A DNA stretch of 64,000 bases, taken from assembly GCA_007741555.1 (NCBI GenBank), contig CP036526.1, forward strand, positions 5,952,001 through 6,016,000, written 5' to 3'. A program made the translations under genes and the position numbers. This document shows positions 8,249 through 16,877 of the stretch, piece after piece. The notes under the pieces were generated by a model that had not been told where the DNA came from, made no database searches, and was given only the letters and a program-made list of their open reading frames with translations. How positions within the stretch are numbered: position 1 is the first letter of the stretch; every line of letters starts with the position of its first letter. This stretch comes from Stieleria marina (GTDB taxonomy: Bacteria; Planctomycetota; Planctomycetia; Pirellulales; Pirellulaceae).

Positions 8249-9124
8249 TTGATCGGATTGGTTGCGCTGCTGATGGTCGTGACCTGCACGGCGGTGGTCC
8301 GCGGTGACGAATCACTAACGCTCAATTCGGCTGCGAGTTCCGCCAAATCGCCGCAGCGATTTACGTCATCGATGGCAATCAGCGAATCACAAGCCCGCAC
8401 CAGCGTGCAGTGGTTAAGCGAGCTGGCGGTCAGCAAGTCGCCGCGCGTGTTTACCGGCGACAAGAACTGGGGCGACACAAAGAAGATCTGGGCTGGAGTT
8501 AAAGTCAAACGCGACGGTTTGAAACTGACAACACACCGACGCTTCAAGGAACTCCGTCACGGACGATGGGTCAAGTACGAATTGACTTTGCCACCGTCCG
8601 CCGCTCCCGCCGCAGACTCGGTATCCGACAGCGTCGTGGCCAACGTGCACCGCGTCCGACGCACCAGCGACGTGCAGCCGGGCGTCCCCGTCGATCAGCA
8701 AACAGGCACGCACTGGGAGATCGACGCATCGGTCCGGACGCCGATCAAATTCACAGCACGCGTCGAACGGTGGAACCGGGGCGTTCAGTGGTATTCGATC
8801 GGTATCACCGGCAAGATGCAGGTTCGCCTTGATACGTCCGCACGGATCCGATTCTACGCCGACTATTCCGAAGTCCCGCCCGCACTGGTGATCGCTCCAG
8901 CAATCACCCAGGCGCATCTGGAGCTAGAAGAATTCGAGGTCGACCGAGTCAGCAAGGTCGGTGGCGACGTAGCCGAAGAATGGGGCGAAATGGTCGAAAC
9001 GATCGTCCGCGAAATCTTCTTGAAAAAGCAAAACGAAAAACTAGCCGGCAAACTGAACGGTTCCATCGATAAACACCGTAGTGATCTGCGTCTATCGATG
9101 GCCGACTGGTTCACCAGCTGGTAG
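8249..9124 (+). CDS. Exported protein of unknown function
   Basis: About 291 residues if it starts at the TTG at 8249; the frame is open from an ATG at 8030, but that start would overlap the CAP gene and run through its terminator. From 8249 a signal peptide is seen (IGLVALLMVVTCTAVVRG, cleavage near RGDES). The rest is a soluble beta-rich domain with amphipathic strands (about residues 60-220) and a charged helical tail (EEWGEMVETIVREIFLKKQNEKL). No family recognised. The start is uncertain; ATG 8273 is possible but would truncate the signal peptide. Confidence 0.65.
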   Translation: MIGLVALLMVVTCTAVVRGDESLTLNSAASSAKSPQRFTSSMAISESQARTSVQWLSELAVSKSPRVFTGDKNWGDTKKIWAGVKVKRDGLKLTTHRRFKELRHGRWVKYELTLPPSAAPAADSVSDSVVANVHRVRRTSDVQPGVPVDQQTGTHWEIDASVRTPIKFTARVERWNRGVQWYSIGITGKMQVRLDTSARIRFYADYSEVPPALVIAPAITQAHLELEEFEVDRVSKVGGDVAEEWGEMVETIVREIFLKKQNEKLAGKLNGSIDKHRSDLRLSMADWFTSW

Positions 9125-9146
9125 CGAGCGTTTAACGATCAGCCAA

Positions 9147-10736
9147 TTACTTTGCGTCTAACGCCCGACTCACCTTAGCGATCAGTTCGCGGCGTTTTTG
9201 ATGGTCTTTGATTTCATCCAGCTTGCCACTCAATGCGACCATGAATGCCGCATAGTCGTTGTGCCAGTCCGTCTGCAATTCGGTGACATCAATTCGCGGC
9301 TCCGGCTTGCCTTTGGAGACGGGTTCTTGGCCGGGGATCAATTCAAAGGTTTCATCAAACGCTGGCATGAAGATCTTTGAAGTATCCAACCCCTTCTTGC
9401 CCAGCAATTCTCGCATGGCTTCGCGAGCGTCGTCGTCGCCATGGTTCAAAAACAGAGCGCCACTTGCCGGCCCCCGTTCGATCACCCAGTCGATCAACTC
9501 GCCCTGGTCAGCGTGCGCGGAGTAATTTCCCAACCGTCGGATGTCAGCAGCAACCTTATACTGCTTGCCATGAATCGTCACTCGTTTGGCACCACTGGTG
9601 ATAATGTGCCCCAACGTCCCGGGTGACTGATAGCCGACAAATAACACCGTCGACTTTGGGTTTGAAATATTCGCTTTCAAGTGATGTTTGATGCGGCCTG
9701 CGTTACACATTCCACTAGCCGAAATAATCACCGCACCTTTGGGAATTCGATTGACGGCCTTGCTCTCTTCAACACTTTGCACGATGTGAAAACGCTTGTG
9801 TTTGAACAACTGCGATTCGTCCATCGCGATGTCTTGCAACTCGCCAGCATGTTTGACGAACACTTCCGTCGCTTTACGAGCCAAGGGCGAATCCAGATAC
9901 ACGTCGCAATCAGGAATCTCGCCGGCGTACAGCAGCACACCGATGTCGTGCAGTAGCTCTTGGCTTCGCTCGACCGCGAACGAAGGAATGATCACGTTGC
10001 CGCCACGATTGAGCCCACGCGTCAATTCCTCCTTGATCGCTTCGCGGCGTTTTTCCAGCGTATAGTCGTCGCGATCGCGGTTGCCATAAGTGCTTTCGCA
10101 GATGATGTAGTCGTAGCCGGTAGGCGCATCGGGCTCGGGGTGAAACGCTTTTTCCTCTGGCCCCAAATCACCGGAAAACAGCAACGAGAGCGTTTTTCCC
10201 GAAGCTTTCTCCTCGACGCGAACTTCGGCAGACGCACTGCCCAGCAAGTGCCCGGCATTCCAAAATCGCGCCTTCACCCCAGGTTTCGGCTCGAACCAGG
10301 TTTCGTAGTCGACGCTCTGCGTCAGCTTCAACGTTGCTTCGGCGTCGGCCATGGTATAGATCGGTTCGACCGGTTCCTTGCCTTCGCGATTGCGACGTTT
10401 ATTAAAACGCTCGGCATTGGATTCTTGAATCCAAGCGGAATCCAACAACATGAATTGCAGCAAGTCGTTGGTCGGTTCGGTCGCAAAGATCTTGCCTTTA
10501 AACCCAGCCTTGACCAGTTTGGGCAATAACCCCGAGTGGTCGATATGGGCATGTGTCAGAATCAGGAACTCGACCTTGCTGGGATCAAACAAAAACTCTT
10601 CATAATTTAACTGTTGAGTCGTTTTGTTGCCTTGAAAGAGGCCGCAATCGACCACAAATTTTGCCGCATCCGAATCAATGAATGAACAAGATCCCGTGAC
10701 CGTGCCAGCCGCTCCGCAAAATGTCAGTGTCGTCAT
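9147..10736 (-). CDS. MBL-fold/beta-CASP nuclease (CPSF/RNase J-like)
   Basis: 529 residues. The metallo-beta-lactamase motif THAHIDHSG (His62, His64, Asp66, His67) is intact and binds two zinc ions; 'LFSGDLG' holds a later metal ligand. A beta-CASP domain interrupts the MBL fold (about residues 210-390) and the RMMBL-type 'SAHADQGELIDW' motif follows. This architecture is that of the archaeal/bacterial CPSF73-like family acting on RNA. No signal peptide, so cytoplasmic. It converges with the upstream exported-protein gene, with 22 bp between stops. A role in RNA processing or decay is inferred from family only. Confidence 0.9.
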   Translation of the reverse strand: MTTLTFCGAAGTVTGSCSFIDSDAAKFVVDCGLFQGNKTTQQLNYEEFLFDPSKVEFLILTHAHIDHSGLLPKLVKAGFKGKIFATEPTNDLLQFMLLDSAWIQESNAERFNKRRNREGKEPVEPIYTMADAEATLKLTQSVDYETWFEPKPGVKARFWNAGHLLGSASAEVRVEEKASGKTLSLLFSGDLGPEEKAFHPEPDAPTGYDYIICESTYGNRDRDDYTLEKRREAIKEELTRGLNRGGNVIIPSFAVERSQELLHDIGVLLYAGEIPDCDVYLDSPLARKATEVFVKHAGELQDIAMDESQLFKHKRFHIVQSVEESKAVNRIPKGAVIISASGMCNAGRIKHHLKANISNPKSTVLFVGYQSPGTLGHIITSGAKRVTIHGKQYKVAADIRRLGNYSAHADQGELIDWVIERGPASGALFLNHGDDDAREAMRELLGKKGLDTSKIFMPAFDETFELIPGQEPVSKGKPEPRIDVTELQTDWHNDYAAFMVALSGKLDEIKDHQKRRELIAKVSRALDAK

Positions 10737-11049
10737 GAACGTATAGATCCCAGCTTTGCCAAAGGTTTATCAAAACCACACGGTTCTGATTCAATGTCCA
10801 CGCAATCGATTGGTCGGCAGACTTTGTACACCTCAGAGTTTAACGGATCGCGATGGTGACGCGATCGGGCACGCAAGGTATGTCCCCCCCAAAATAGAAA
10901 TGCCTCATCTAGGAGCGTTTACTGATCGAATTCATCTTCGTCTAGGCAGCTGTCTCTCTACGGATGTGCCTACGATCCCACCTAAGCCGTGCCCCGGACT
11001 ATCCTGTTGCCGACTTTCGTTCGCACAGTAGGTGGTCAACCATCGAATC
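10737..11049. other. Divergent intergenic region
   Basis: About 313 bp between the beta-CASP gene (minus) and the TPR gene (plus); it must hold both promoters. A C-run (10881-10890) and no strong inverted repeat are seen. No gene is supported. Confidence 0.4.
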
Positions 11050-12417
11050 ATGAAAAATCTACACATTCAACTTTTGATGTCGCAGTCTCGCTTTGCCGAA
11101 GCCGAGCCATTGATTCGTCAGGAATTGGAAAAGGATATCGCCGACGCTGGCCTGCTCTGCTTGCTGTCGATTTCGCTGAGCCGACAAAACAAAACCAAAG
11201 GAGCGATGGAAGCGGCGCGCGAGGCAGTGCGGCTGGAACCTGAATCCGACCAAGCTCACTTTGCTCTCGCCCTTGCACTGTCCGAACGAAAGGATCTGCG
11301 AGGAGCGTTGGCGTCAGCCAAAGAAGCTCTCCGGCTAGACCCCGATGATGTGCAGAACTATGCGCTCAATGCTCAGATTCTTACCGAAATGATGAAGCAT
11401 TCCGCGGCCATCAAAATGGCCGAACAGGGGCTACAAATTGATCCCGAAAACGAGACCTGTCGGTTTTACCGCAGCGTCTTGCTGGGGCGTCAGGGACGGC
11501 AACTCGAAGCTGACGAACAATCCCTGGAACTCTTGGCCGATGAACCCGATGACGAAACCAGTCACTGCGCTCGCGGTTGGGTACTGATCCATTCCGGCGA
11601 TGGTCTAGGTGCCGAACAGCACTTTATCGAAGCGTTGCGAATCGATCCCAATCACGAAGACGCTCGGGATGGACTGGCCGAGGCGCTGAAGATCCAGAAT
11701 CCGCTGGTGGGGTTGATCTACAAAGGGCTTAGCCTGATAGGGCGAACATCGATCTGGGCTGTCGTGATCGGAGTGATCGTTGCGGGACAGGTCGCGCGCT
11801 TTTTGCGTTCGCAAGACGACCCCGCTATTCAAATGACCGGCGTGATCTTGAACGTGGTTTTCTACCTGTTTTTGACATTGATCCTGATTGCCCCCGCACT
11901 CGCCGACTTGACGCTATTTGCTTCTTCACGCGGACGACTGGCGATGACGGCACTTCAGAAACACGGCGTCCGTTGGTGGATCGTTCCGCTGCTGATCGGC
12001 TGCGGGCACTTCCTCTGGTGGTCCGTATTCGGTGGACGCTTGGGCCCCCTGCAATCGATGGGCTGGTGCGCGATCGCCGCCTTGATCCATGAGACGTACC
12101 AATATCCACAAAGTTGGGTACGCAAACGAATGCTCGGTGTCGCTACCGTCCTGTTGGTCACCATGCTGGTCACTGAGTACTCCAACGCAGTGATCCTCAG
12201 GCCGATGCGAATCGAAATGATCCCCGATTCACTGCTTTCGAACGCCAAGACGATTCCCGCGAAAGAAACCATCGCTGATCTACAGACTCGCCTGGAAACG
12301 TATATCAAAACGCGGTCGTATCTGGTCGTATACCCAGCATTGGCCGTTTTGTTAATCGGATGCCTCCGAGACAACATCGCCGATTGGTTCGTGCGGCGGT
12401 CCCCCGACGCGGAGTGA
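11050..12417 (+). CDS. TPR-repeat membrane protein
   Basis: About 455 residues from ATG 11050 (GTG 11032 in frame is an alternative; AGGTGG at 11029-11034 is rather far from 11050). The N-terminal half carries about five tetratricopeptide repeats (roughly residues 5-205; e.g. 'GAMEAAREAVRLEPESDQAH', 'LRGALASAKEALRLDPDDV'). The C-terminal half has about five or six membrane segments beginning near residue 222. The layout suggests a cytoplasmic protein-interaction domain tethered to the membrane; partner and function unknown. Monocistronic and convergent with the glycosylase gene. Confidence 0.75.
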   Translation: MKNLHIQLLMSQSRFAEAEPLIRQELEKDIADAGLLCLLSISLSRQNKTKGAMEAAREAVRLEPESDQAHFALALALSERKDLRGALASAKEALRLDPDDVQNYALNAQILTEMMKHSAAIKMAEQGLQIDPENETCRFYRSVLLGRQGRQLEADEQSLELLADEPDDETSHCARGWVLIHSGDGLGAEQHFIEALRIDPNHEDARDGLAEALKIQNPLVGLIYKGLSLIGRTSIWAVVIGVIVAGQVARFLRSQDDPAIQMTGVILNVVFYLFLTLILIAPALADLTLFASSRGRLAMTALQKHGVRWWIVPLLIGCGHFLWWSVFGGRLGPLQSMGWCAIAALIHETYQYPQSWVRKRMLGVATVLLVTMLVTEYSNAVILRPMRIEMIPDSLLSNAKTIPAKETIADLQTRLETYIKTRSYLVVYPALAVLLIGCLRDNIADWFVRRSPDAE

Positions 12418-12504
12418 TTGAATCGACTCAATTTGCGAGCGATGAATTCCCGTCAGAAGTTTGGCTACAGATTCGCTTGTCAGTGACAACTGCAATCGCA
12501 ACTT

Positions 12505-13137
12505 CTATCGGGTTCCTTTCAAGTACCAGTGCCACACCATTCGCGTGGCAACGCTGCGAAACGGACGCCAAGATTCTCCGCGTGCGATGGCCTTCTCGGG
12601 ACTGGTGTAGTCGCCGCCATCCAAACTGGCCATGCCTTTGATCAATGCCAGATCTCCGACGGGGAACACATCCGGCCGCATCAATGCCATCATCAGAAAG
12701 ACGTCCGCCGACCAATTGCCCAACCCAAGTCGCGCGGTGATTAAATCGCGAGCCTCATCATTGCTCTTCTGATGTAGCGAACCGATTTGAAAACGCCGAC
12801 ACCGCACGTCATCGGCTAAACGAATCGTATAACGTGCTTTTTGCCGACTGAAACCAATTTCCCGCAGCCCGTCATCGCCGACTTGCTGGACTCGCAAGGC
12901 CGTCACCGAACCACCACAAGACTGCCGAAGTTTGTCGAAAGTGCTTTTTGCAGATGCCAGCGAAACTTGCTGTTCCAAGATAATTCGGACGAACGTGGCG
13001 AACGTCGCGGGCCGCTTCCAAAGCGGTGGCGGCCCATAGGTTTTCAAAACGGTACGCAAGACCGGATCGATTCGCGCCAGCTTTTTAACCGCCCGCGACA
13101 TCGATTCTGCGTCCAGAGTTTGCTCCGTTGGGGCCAC
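12505..13137 (-). CDS. AlkA-like DNA-3-methyladenine glycosylase (HhH-GPD)
   Basis: 210 residues, base-excision repair. The helix-hairpin-helix is at 'LGLGNWSADVFLMM' and the catalytic Asp lies in 'DVFPVGDLAL'. The N-terminal 'FATFVRIILEQQVSLASA' helix is typical of the AlkA/HhH-GPD family. It excises alkylated purines, leaving an abasic site. It lies 5 bp downstream of pepF on the same strand, so the two are likely co-transcribed. Shorter than E. coli AlkA because it lacks the N-terminal TBP-like domain. Confidence 0.88.
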   Translation of the reverse strand: MAPTEQTLDAESMSRAVKKLARIDPVLRTVLKTYGPPPLWKRPATFATFVRIILEQQVSLASAKSTFDKLRQSCGGSVTALRVQQVGDDGLREIGFSRQKARYTIRLADDVRCRRFQIGSLHQKSNDEARDLITARLGLGNWSADVFLMMALMRPDVFPVGDLALIKGMASLDGGDYTSPEKAIARGESWRPFRSVATRMVWHWYLKGTR

Positions 13138-13142
13138 TCGAA

Positions 13143-14945
13143 TTACAACAATTGATCAAGTTCGGCAGTCAGTGTCGCAAAACGCTTGAGCGTTGTTTTG
13201 ACAGGCTCGGGGCTGGACATGTCGACGCCTGCATCACGCAAAAGATCCAGTGGGTCCTTGCTGCAACCACAAGAAAGGAAATTCAGGTAAGCGTCCAACT
13301 CCTCTTTGCCGCCCTCCAACACACGCCGTGACAATGCCACTGCGGCGCTCAATCCAGTCGCGTACTTGTAGACGTAAAACGCGCGGTAGAAGTGTGGAAT
13401 CCGGAAACACTCCAAATCAAGCTCTTCATCGATGACAAACTCTGGTCCGAAGTACGCTTCCAACAACTCGCGGTAAACGCCACGCATCGTTTTGACGGTC
13501 AGCGGTTCGCCCGCTTCGGCCATCTCATGCGTTTTCTTTTCAAACTCTGCGAACATGGTCTGACGCACGACGGTCGCGCGAATGCTGTCCAGTTCGTTGT
13601 TGATCAGATACGCGCGTTCTTGATCGTTCGCCGCATTGCTGAGCAGATGCTCGGTCAACAGTTGTTCGTTGAAAGTACTGGCAACTTCGGCCACAAAAAT
13701 CGTGTAGTTGTAGTACTCGTACGGCTGACTGCGCGACGAATACCAGCTGTGCATCGAGTGCCCGGCTTCATGCGTCAGCGTAAAGACATCGTTCAGCACT
13801 TGTTCTTTGAAGTTCATCAAAATGAACGGATCGCCGTCAAACGAACCGCAGCTGAACGCGCCGCTTTGTTTGCCGCGATTGGGATAACGATCACACCAGC
13901 GACCGCTTAGTCCTTCGGCCAAAACGCTCGTGTATTCACTTCCCAACGGAGCCAGTGACTGCAAGACGACTTCAGAAGCCTGGTCCCAATTGTGATGTTT
14001 TTCGATATTGCTAAGAATCGGCACGTAGGTGTCGTAGTGATGGATGTCTTTCAACCCCATCTTTCGTCGACGCACGTCCAAGTAATGGTGAACACTGGGA
14101 AGCGAATCTCGCACCGCCGTGATCAAGTTGTCGTAGACGTCGACAGGCACATTGTCTGGAAAAAGAGACGACTGCAGACTGCTTTCGTAGTTTCGGGCGC
14201 GAGCGTAGTAGACGTCTCGTTGGATGCTGCCAGCCAGCGTCGCGGCGAGCGTGTTTTCGTGAGCAGCAAACTGCTCGTAGTACTGCTTAAACGCTTTGCG
14301 GCGAACGTCGCGATCAGGGCTGATCAAAAATTGACTGAACGTGGCATGCGACAGTTCAACCGTATTGCCTTCGTGGTCTTTCAATTCACCAAAACGCAAA
14401 TCAGCATCATTCAATTGGCGAAATGCGTTGCCCGCCGCGCCCGCCATCTCGCCTTGCATCGCCAGCAAGCGTTCTTCGTTGTCAGTCAGCGTGTGCGGAC
14501 GATAGCGCAGTAGCCGTTCCAACTGCAAACGAAAACGCGACAAAGCCGGGTCAGTGATCAATCCCGACATCACCGTTTCGTCGATCGCAAGCAATTCGGG
14601 ACGCATGTAGCTGGACGCTTGACCGGCGCGGACGGCCAAATTTTGGAACCGCGCCTTCATCGCTTGGTAGTCGCTGTTGCTTTGGTCTTCGGTGGTTTTC
14701 AAAAACGCGTAGTATCCCAATCGCTCCGAAGTGCGATCAAAGTCGCTATCAAACGCCAATGCTTCGGCCAACACCGCCGCTGATTCGCCCAACCGCCCAC
14801 GGAAAGTTTCGTAGGTATCGATCAGAGTATCGACCTGTTGAAAATCCTTTTCCCAAGCAGCGTCGTTTTCAAACAAACTGGAAAGGTCCCAGCAATCGCT
14901 GGAAGAAACTTCGCTGCGGTTAGGAAGCGTGGCGGTAGCAGACAT
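13143..14945 (-). CDS. pepF: Oligoendopeptidase F (M3B metallopeptidase)
   Basis: 600 residues from the ATG at 14945; the frame is open further upstream to 15206 but those 87 residues look random. The zinc motif HEAGH is in 'LTHEAGHSMHSW' and the third ligand Glu falls in the following helix ('FVAEVASTFNEQLL'). Cytoplasmic endopeptidase that degrades oligopeptides of about 7-17 residues in other bacteria. Length and domain order match PepF. It precedes the DNA glycosylase by 5 bp in a probable two-gene operon with no obvious functional link. Confidence 0.93.
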   Translation of the reverse strand: MSATATLPNRSEVSSSDCWDLSSLFENDAAWEKDFQQVDTLIDTYETFRGRLGESAAVLAEALAFDSDFDRTSERLGYYAFLKTTEDQSNSDYQAMKARFQNLAVRAGQASSYMRPELLAIDETVMSGLITDPALSRFRLQLERLLRYRPHTLTDNEERLLAMQGEMAGAAGNAFRQLNDADLRFGELKDHEGNTVELSHATFSQFLISPDRDVRRKAFKQYYEQFAAHENTLAATLAGSIQRDVYYARARNYESSLQSSLFPDNVPVDVYDNLITAVRDSLPSVHHYLDVRRRKMGLKDIHHYDTYVPILSNIEKHHNWDQASEVVLQSLAPLGSEYTSVLAEGLSGRWCDRYPNRGKQSGAFSCGSFDGDPFILMNFKEQVLNDVFTLTHEAGHSMHSWYSSRSQPYEYYNYTIFVAEVASTFNEQLLTEHLLSNAANDQERAYLINNELDSIRATVVRQTMFAEFEKKTHEMAEAGEPLTVKTMRGVYRELLEAYFGPEFVIDEELDLECFRIPHFYRAFYVYKYATGLSAAVALSRRVLEGGKEELDAYLNFLSCGCSKDPLDLLRDAGVDMSSPEPVKTTLKRFATLTAELDQLL

Positions 14946-15081
14946 TCGATTCGCAGTTGGGGGAAGAACTGAAGAGTAGGGCGTCGCCCATGGGAAACGC
15001 CTTGTGTTGATTAAAGTAGCGATTACGACAGGATCACGGTACACCCAATATTTTGGCAGCATTGTAACGCCCGCGCACCGC

Positions 15082-15561
15082 TCAGTCGTCGCCGCGACGC
15101 AGGTTACCGTCACGCAAGCTACGGTCACGCAGATCGGCTTCAAGCAGGTCACGACTAGTCCGGGATCGCTTGCTTCGACGATGGACATGCGTCCGAATCC
15201 CGTCAAGCGTCGCGATCGCCATGATGGCCATCAGCACAAACGCGACACAGCTCCACGCGGCCACGAACACCAGCCCCGGTCCGGCAACGGTCGCGATCAA
15301 GACCAGCACACCGCTGGCAGCAAACAAGAAATGGACGCGATTTCGCGATCGTTTTCGGCTGGCCAAATACTTCGCGTCCGCTTCCGGCGACTTCATTTCA
15401 TCGCGATCCTGCTGGCTAAATCCAACGTCCTCAGGATCGCCGTTTTCATACGCCCAGCCGTTTTGTTCATTGAAGTGCAGCCAAGCGGCAAAGCCAAACA
15501 GGGTTGCCGACAGCAGCAGCCCGCCCGCAAACATTCCGCCGACGAATAAGACCGGAATCAT
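15082..15561 (-). CDS. Small membrane protein with pentapeptide-like tail
   Basis: 159 residues from ATG 15561, whose ATGA overlaps the stop of the upstream M28 gene; the longer frame to 15591 would overlap more. Membrane segments lie at about residues 2-24 and 77-118 (probably two helices). The C-terminus ends in ADLRD-RSLRD-GNLRR-like units, resembling two or three pentapeptide repeats. Coupled to the M28 enzyme; function unknown. Confidence 0.6.
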   Translation of the reverse strand: MIPVLFVGGMFAGGLLLSATLFGFAAWLHFNEQNGWAYENGDPEDVGFSQQDRDEMKSPEADAKYLASRKRSRNRVHFLFAASGVLVLIATVAGPGLVFVAAWSCVAFVLMAIMAIATLDGIRTHVHRRSKRSRTSRDLLEADLRDRSLRDGNLRRGDD

Positions 15562-16739
15562 TGTTTCTTGAGCCACTCGTGGACGACCCAAACGACCGCG
15601 GCGATCGATTCACCACTGCAGTTGGCCGGAACATCTTGCTCGGTATGCCAATACGAAGGAGCCCCGAAACCTTCGCGGGGATAGTCAAAATCAATTAAGT
15701 CGACCGTGGGGATTTCCGCGATCCGGTTCAGCGGCAAATGATCATCTTGGATTTCGTGCCGCTCTTTGGGGATGAACGCTCGCACTCGCAATTTTCGCGC
15801 CACGCCCCATATTTGCCGAGCGACTTTGGGCGCGTAACGCAAACTGTTTCGTTCGTAATAGATTCTCAGTTCACGGTCGCCGATCATGTCCAGCAATACG
15901 CCTGCCCGGTAGGGAACAGCGGGCGGAGTCGCCTTGTACTTTTGGGCGAAAAACGTGGAACCGAGAAAGTAGTCGTCGCGACCTTGCTGAAAAACAAACT
16001 CTTCGCCATCAAATGCCACCAAATCGACGCCCACATCATCAGGCAAATCGTTCATCTGGTTGGCCAGCTCCATCAGCCCAGCCGTCCCGCTGGCACCGTC
16101 ATTGGCACCAACGAAAACGCCCTTGGGATTATTGCGATCTTGATCAGGAAAGGGCCGCGTGTCGTAATGGGCGCAGATCAAATAACGCTTGGGGCGATCA
16201 GCATGCCACGACGCGATCAGATTTGCGAGCGAAACATCTGAACCGTTTTCGGGATGTCGAATCTGAAACGTTTGCAAGCTGACTTGCGCCCCGCGTTGAC
16301 GAAAGTGCTTGGCCAGCAACTCCTGTTGTTGCTGCATTCCAGGCGAACCCGACGGACGTCGCCCGATGTCGCAAAGCTGTTGGAGATACGAAAACGAGCG
16401 ACTGGCATCGTAAGTGGCCGGAATCGCAGCAAGCGTGGGGCTAACGTTTTCGACGGGACCGCGGTGGAATACGCCGCTGGTGAACGCCACAAAAACCATC
16501 GCGGCGGCAAGTGCCAAAAAAACACCATAGATCCACCAACGACCGGTCGCTTTTGCCGCAGGATTATTGCCGGGCGAATTACTGACAGGCCCACTAACCG
16601 ACGGATGGGCCGGTGTTGGCCTGTTCGGATCACTCACCGTGGAGTGACGTGTGCTGGATGAAGAGGGGTTGGGGACGGTCATGGAATGCTGGGTCGTTGC
16701 GGAAGTCATGCCATCATTGTGGCGAATCTCGTCGATCAT
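15558..16739 (-). CDS. M28-family zinc enzyme, glutaminyl-peptide cyclotransferase-like
   Basis: 393 residues; ATG 16709 is an alternative start. A Ser/Thr/Pro/Asn-rich N-terminus (about 65 residues) precedes one membrane anchor (about 69-90), placing the catalytic domain outside the cytoplasm. The M28 zinc-ligand sites are visible: 'AHYDTRP', 'VGANDGASG', 'AFDGEEF' and a late 'DDHLPL'. The order and the 'DLIDFDYP...WHTEQD' C-terminal segment resemble animal/bacterial glutaminyl cyclases, which convert N-terminal Gln to pyroglutamate; a plain aminopeptidase is the alternative. First gene of a pair with the small membrane protein. Confidence 0.85.
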   Translation of the reverse strand: MIDEIRHNDGMTSATTQHSMTVPNPSSSSTRHSTVSDPNRPTPAHPSVSGPVSNSPGNNPAAKATGRWWIYGVFLALAAAMVFVAFTSGVFHRGPVENVSPTLAAIPATYDASRSFSYLQQLCDIGRRPSGSPGMQQQQELLAKHFRQRGAQVSLQTFQIRHPENGSDVSLANLIASWHADRPKRYLICAHYDTRPFPDQDRNNPKGVFVGANDGASGTAGLMELANQMNDLPDDVGVDLVAFDGEEFVFQQGRDDYFLGSTFFAQKYKATPPAVPYRAGVLLDMIGDRELRIYYERNSLRYAPKVARQIWGVARKLRVRAFIPKERHEIQDDHLPLNRIAEIPTVDLIDFDYPREGFGAPSYWHTEQDVPANCSGESIAAVVWVVHEWLKKQ

Positions 16740-16877
16740 GCCACACCGGCTTGTCGCCCCGGCGTGCTCTTGGACTGATTGTTCGCGAATGCAGCCAATC
16801 CGCTAGCAAATAATCGGAAAACGACATTGTCGCTTTGCACGCCGTTTTGTTAGTCCCCTAGAGGTGGCGTCTCGCAT

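Noticed and set aside
14946-15206. 87-residue N-terminal extension of PepF
   Set aside because: It overlaps the neighbouring membrane-protein gene, has random composition and lies before the conserved PepF N-terminus.
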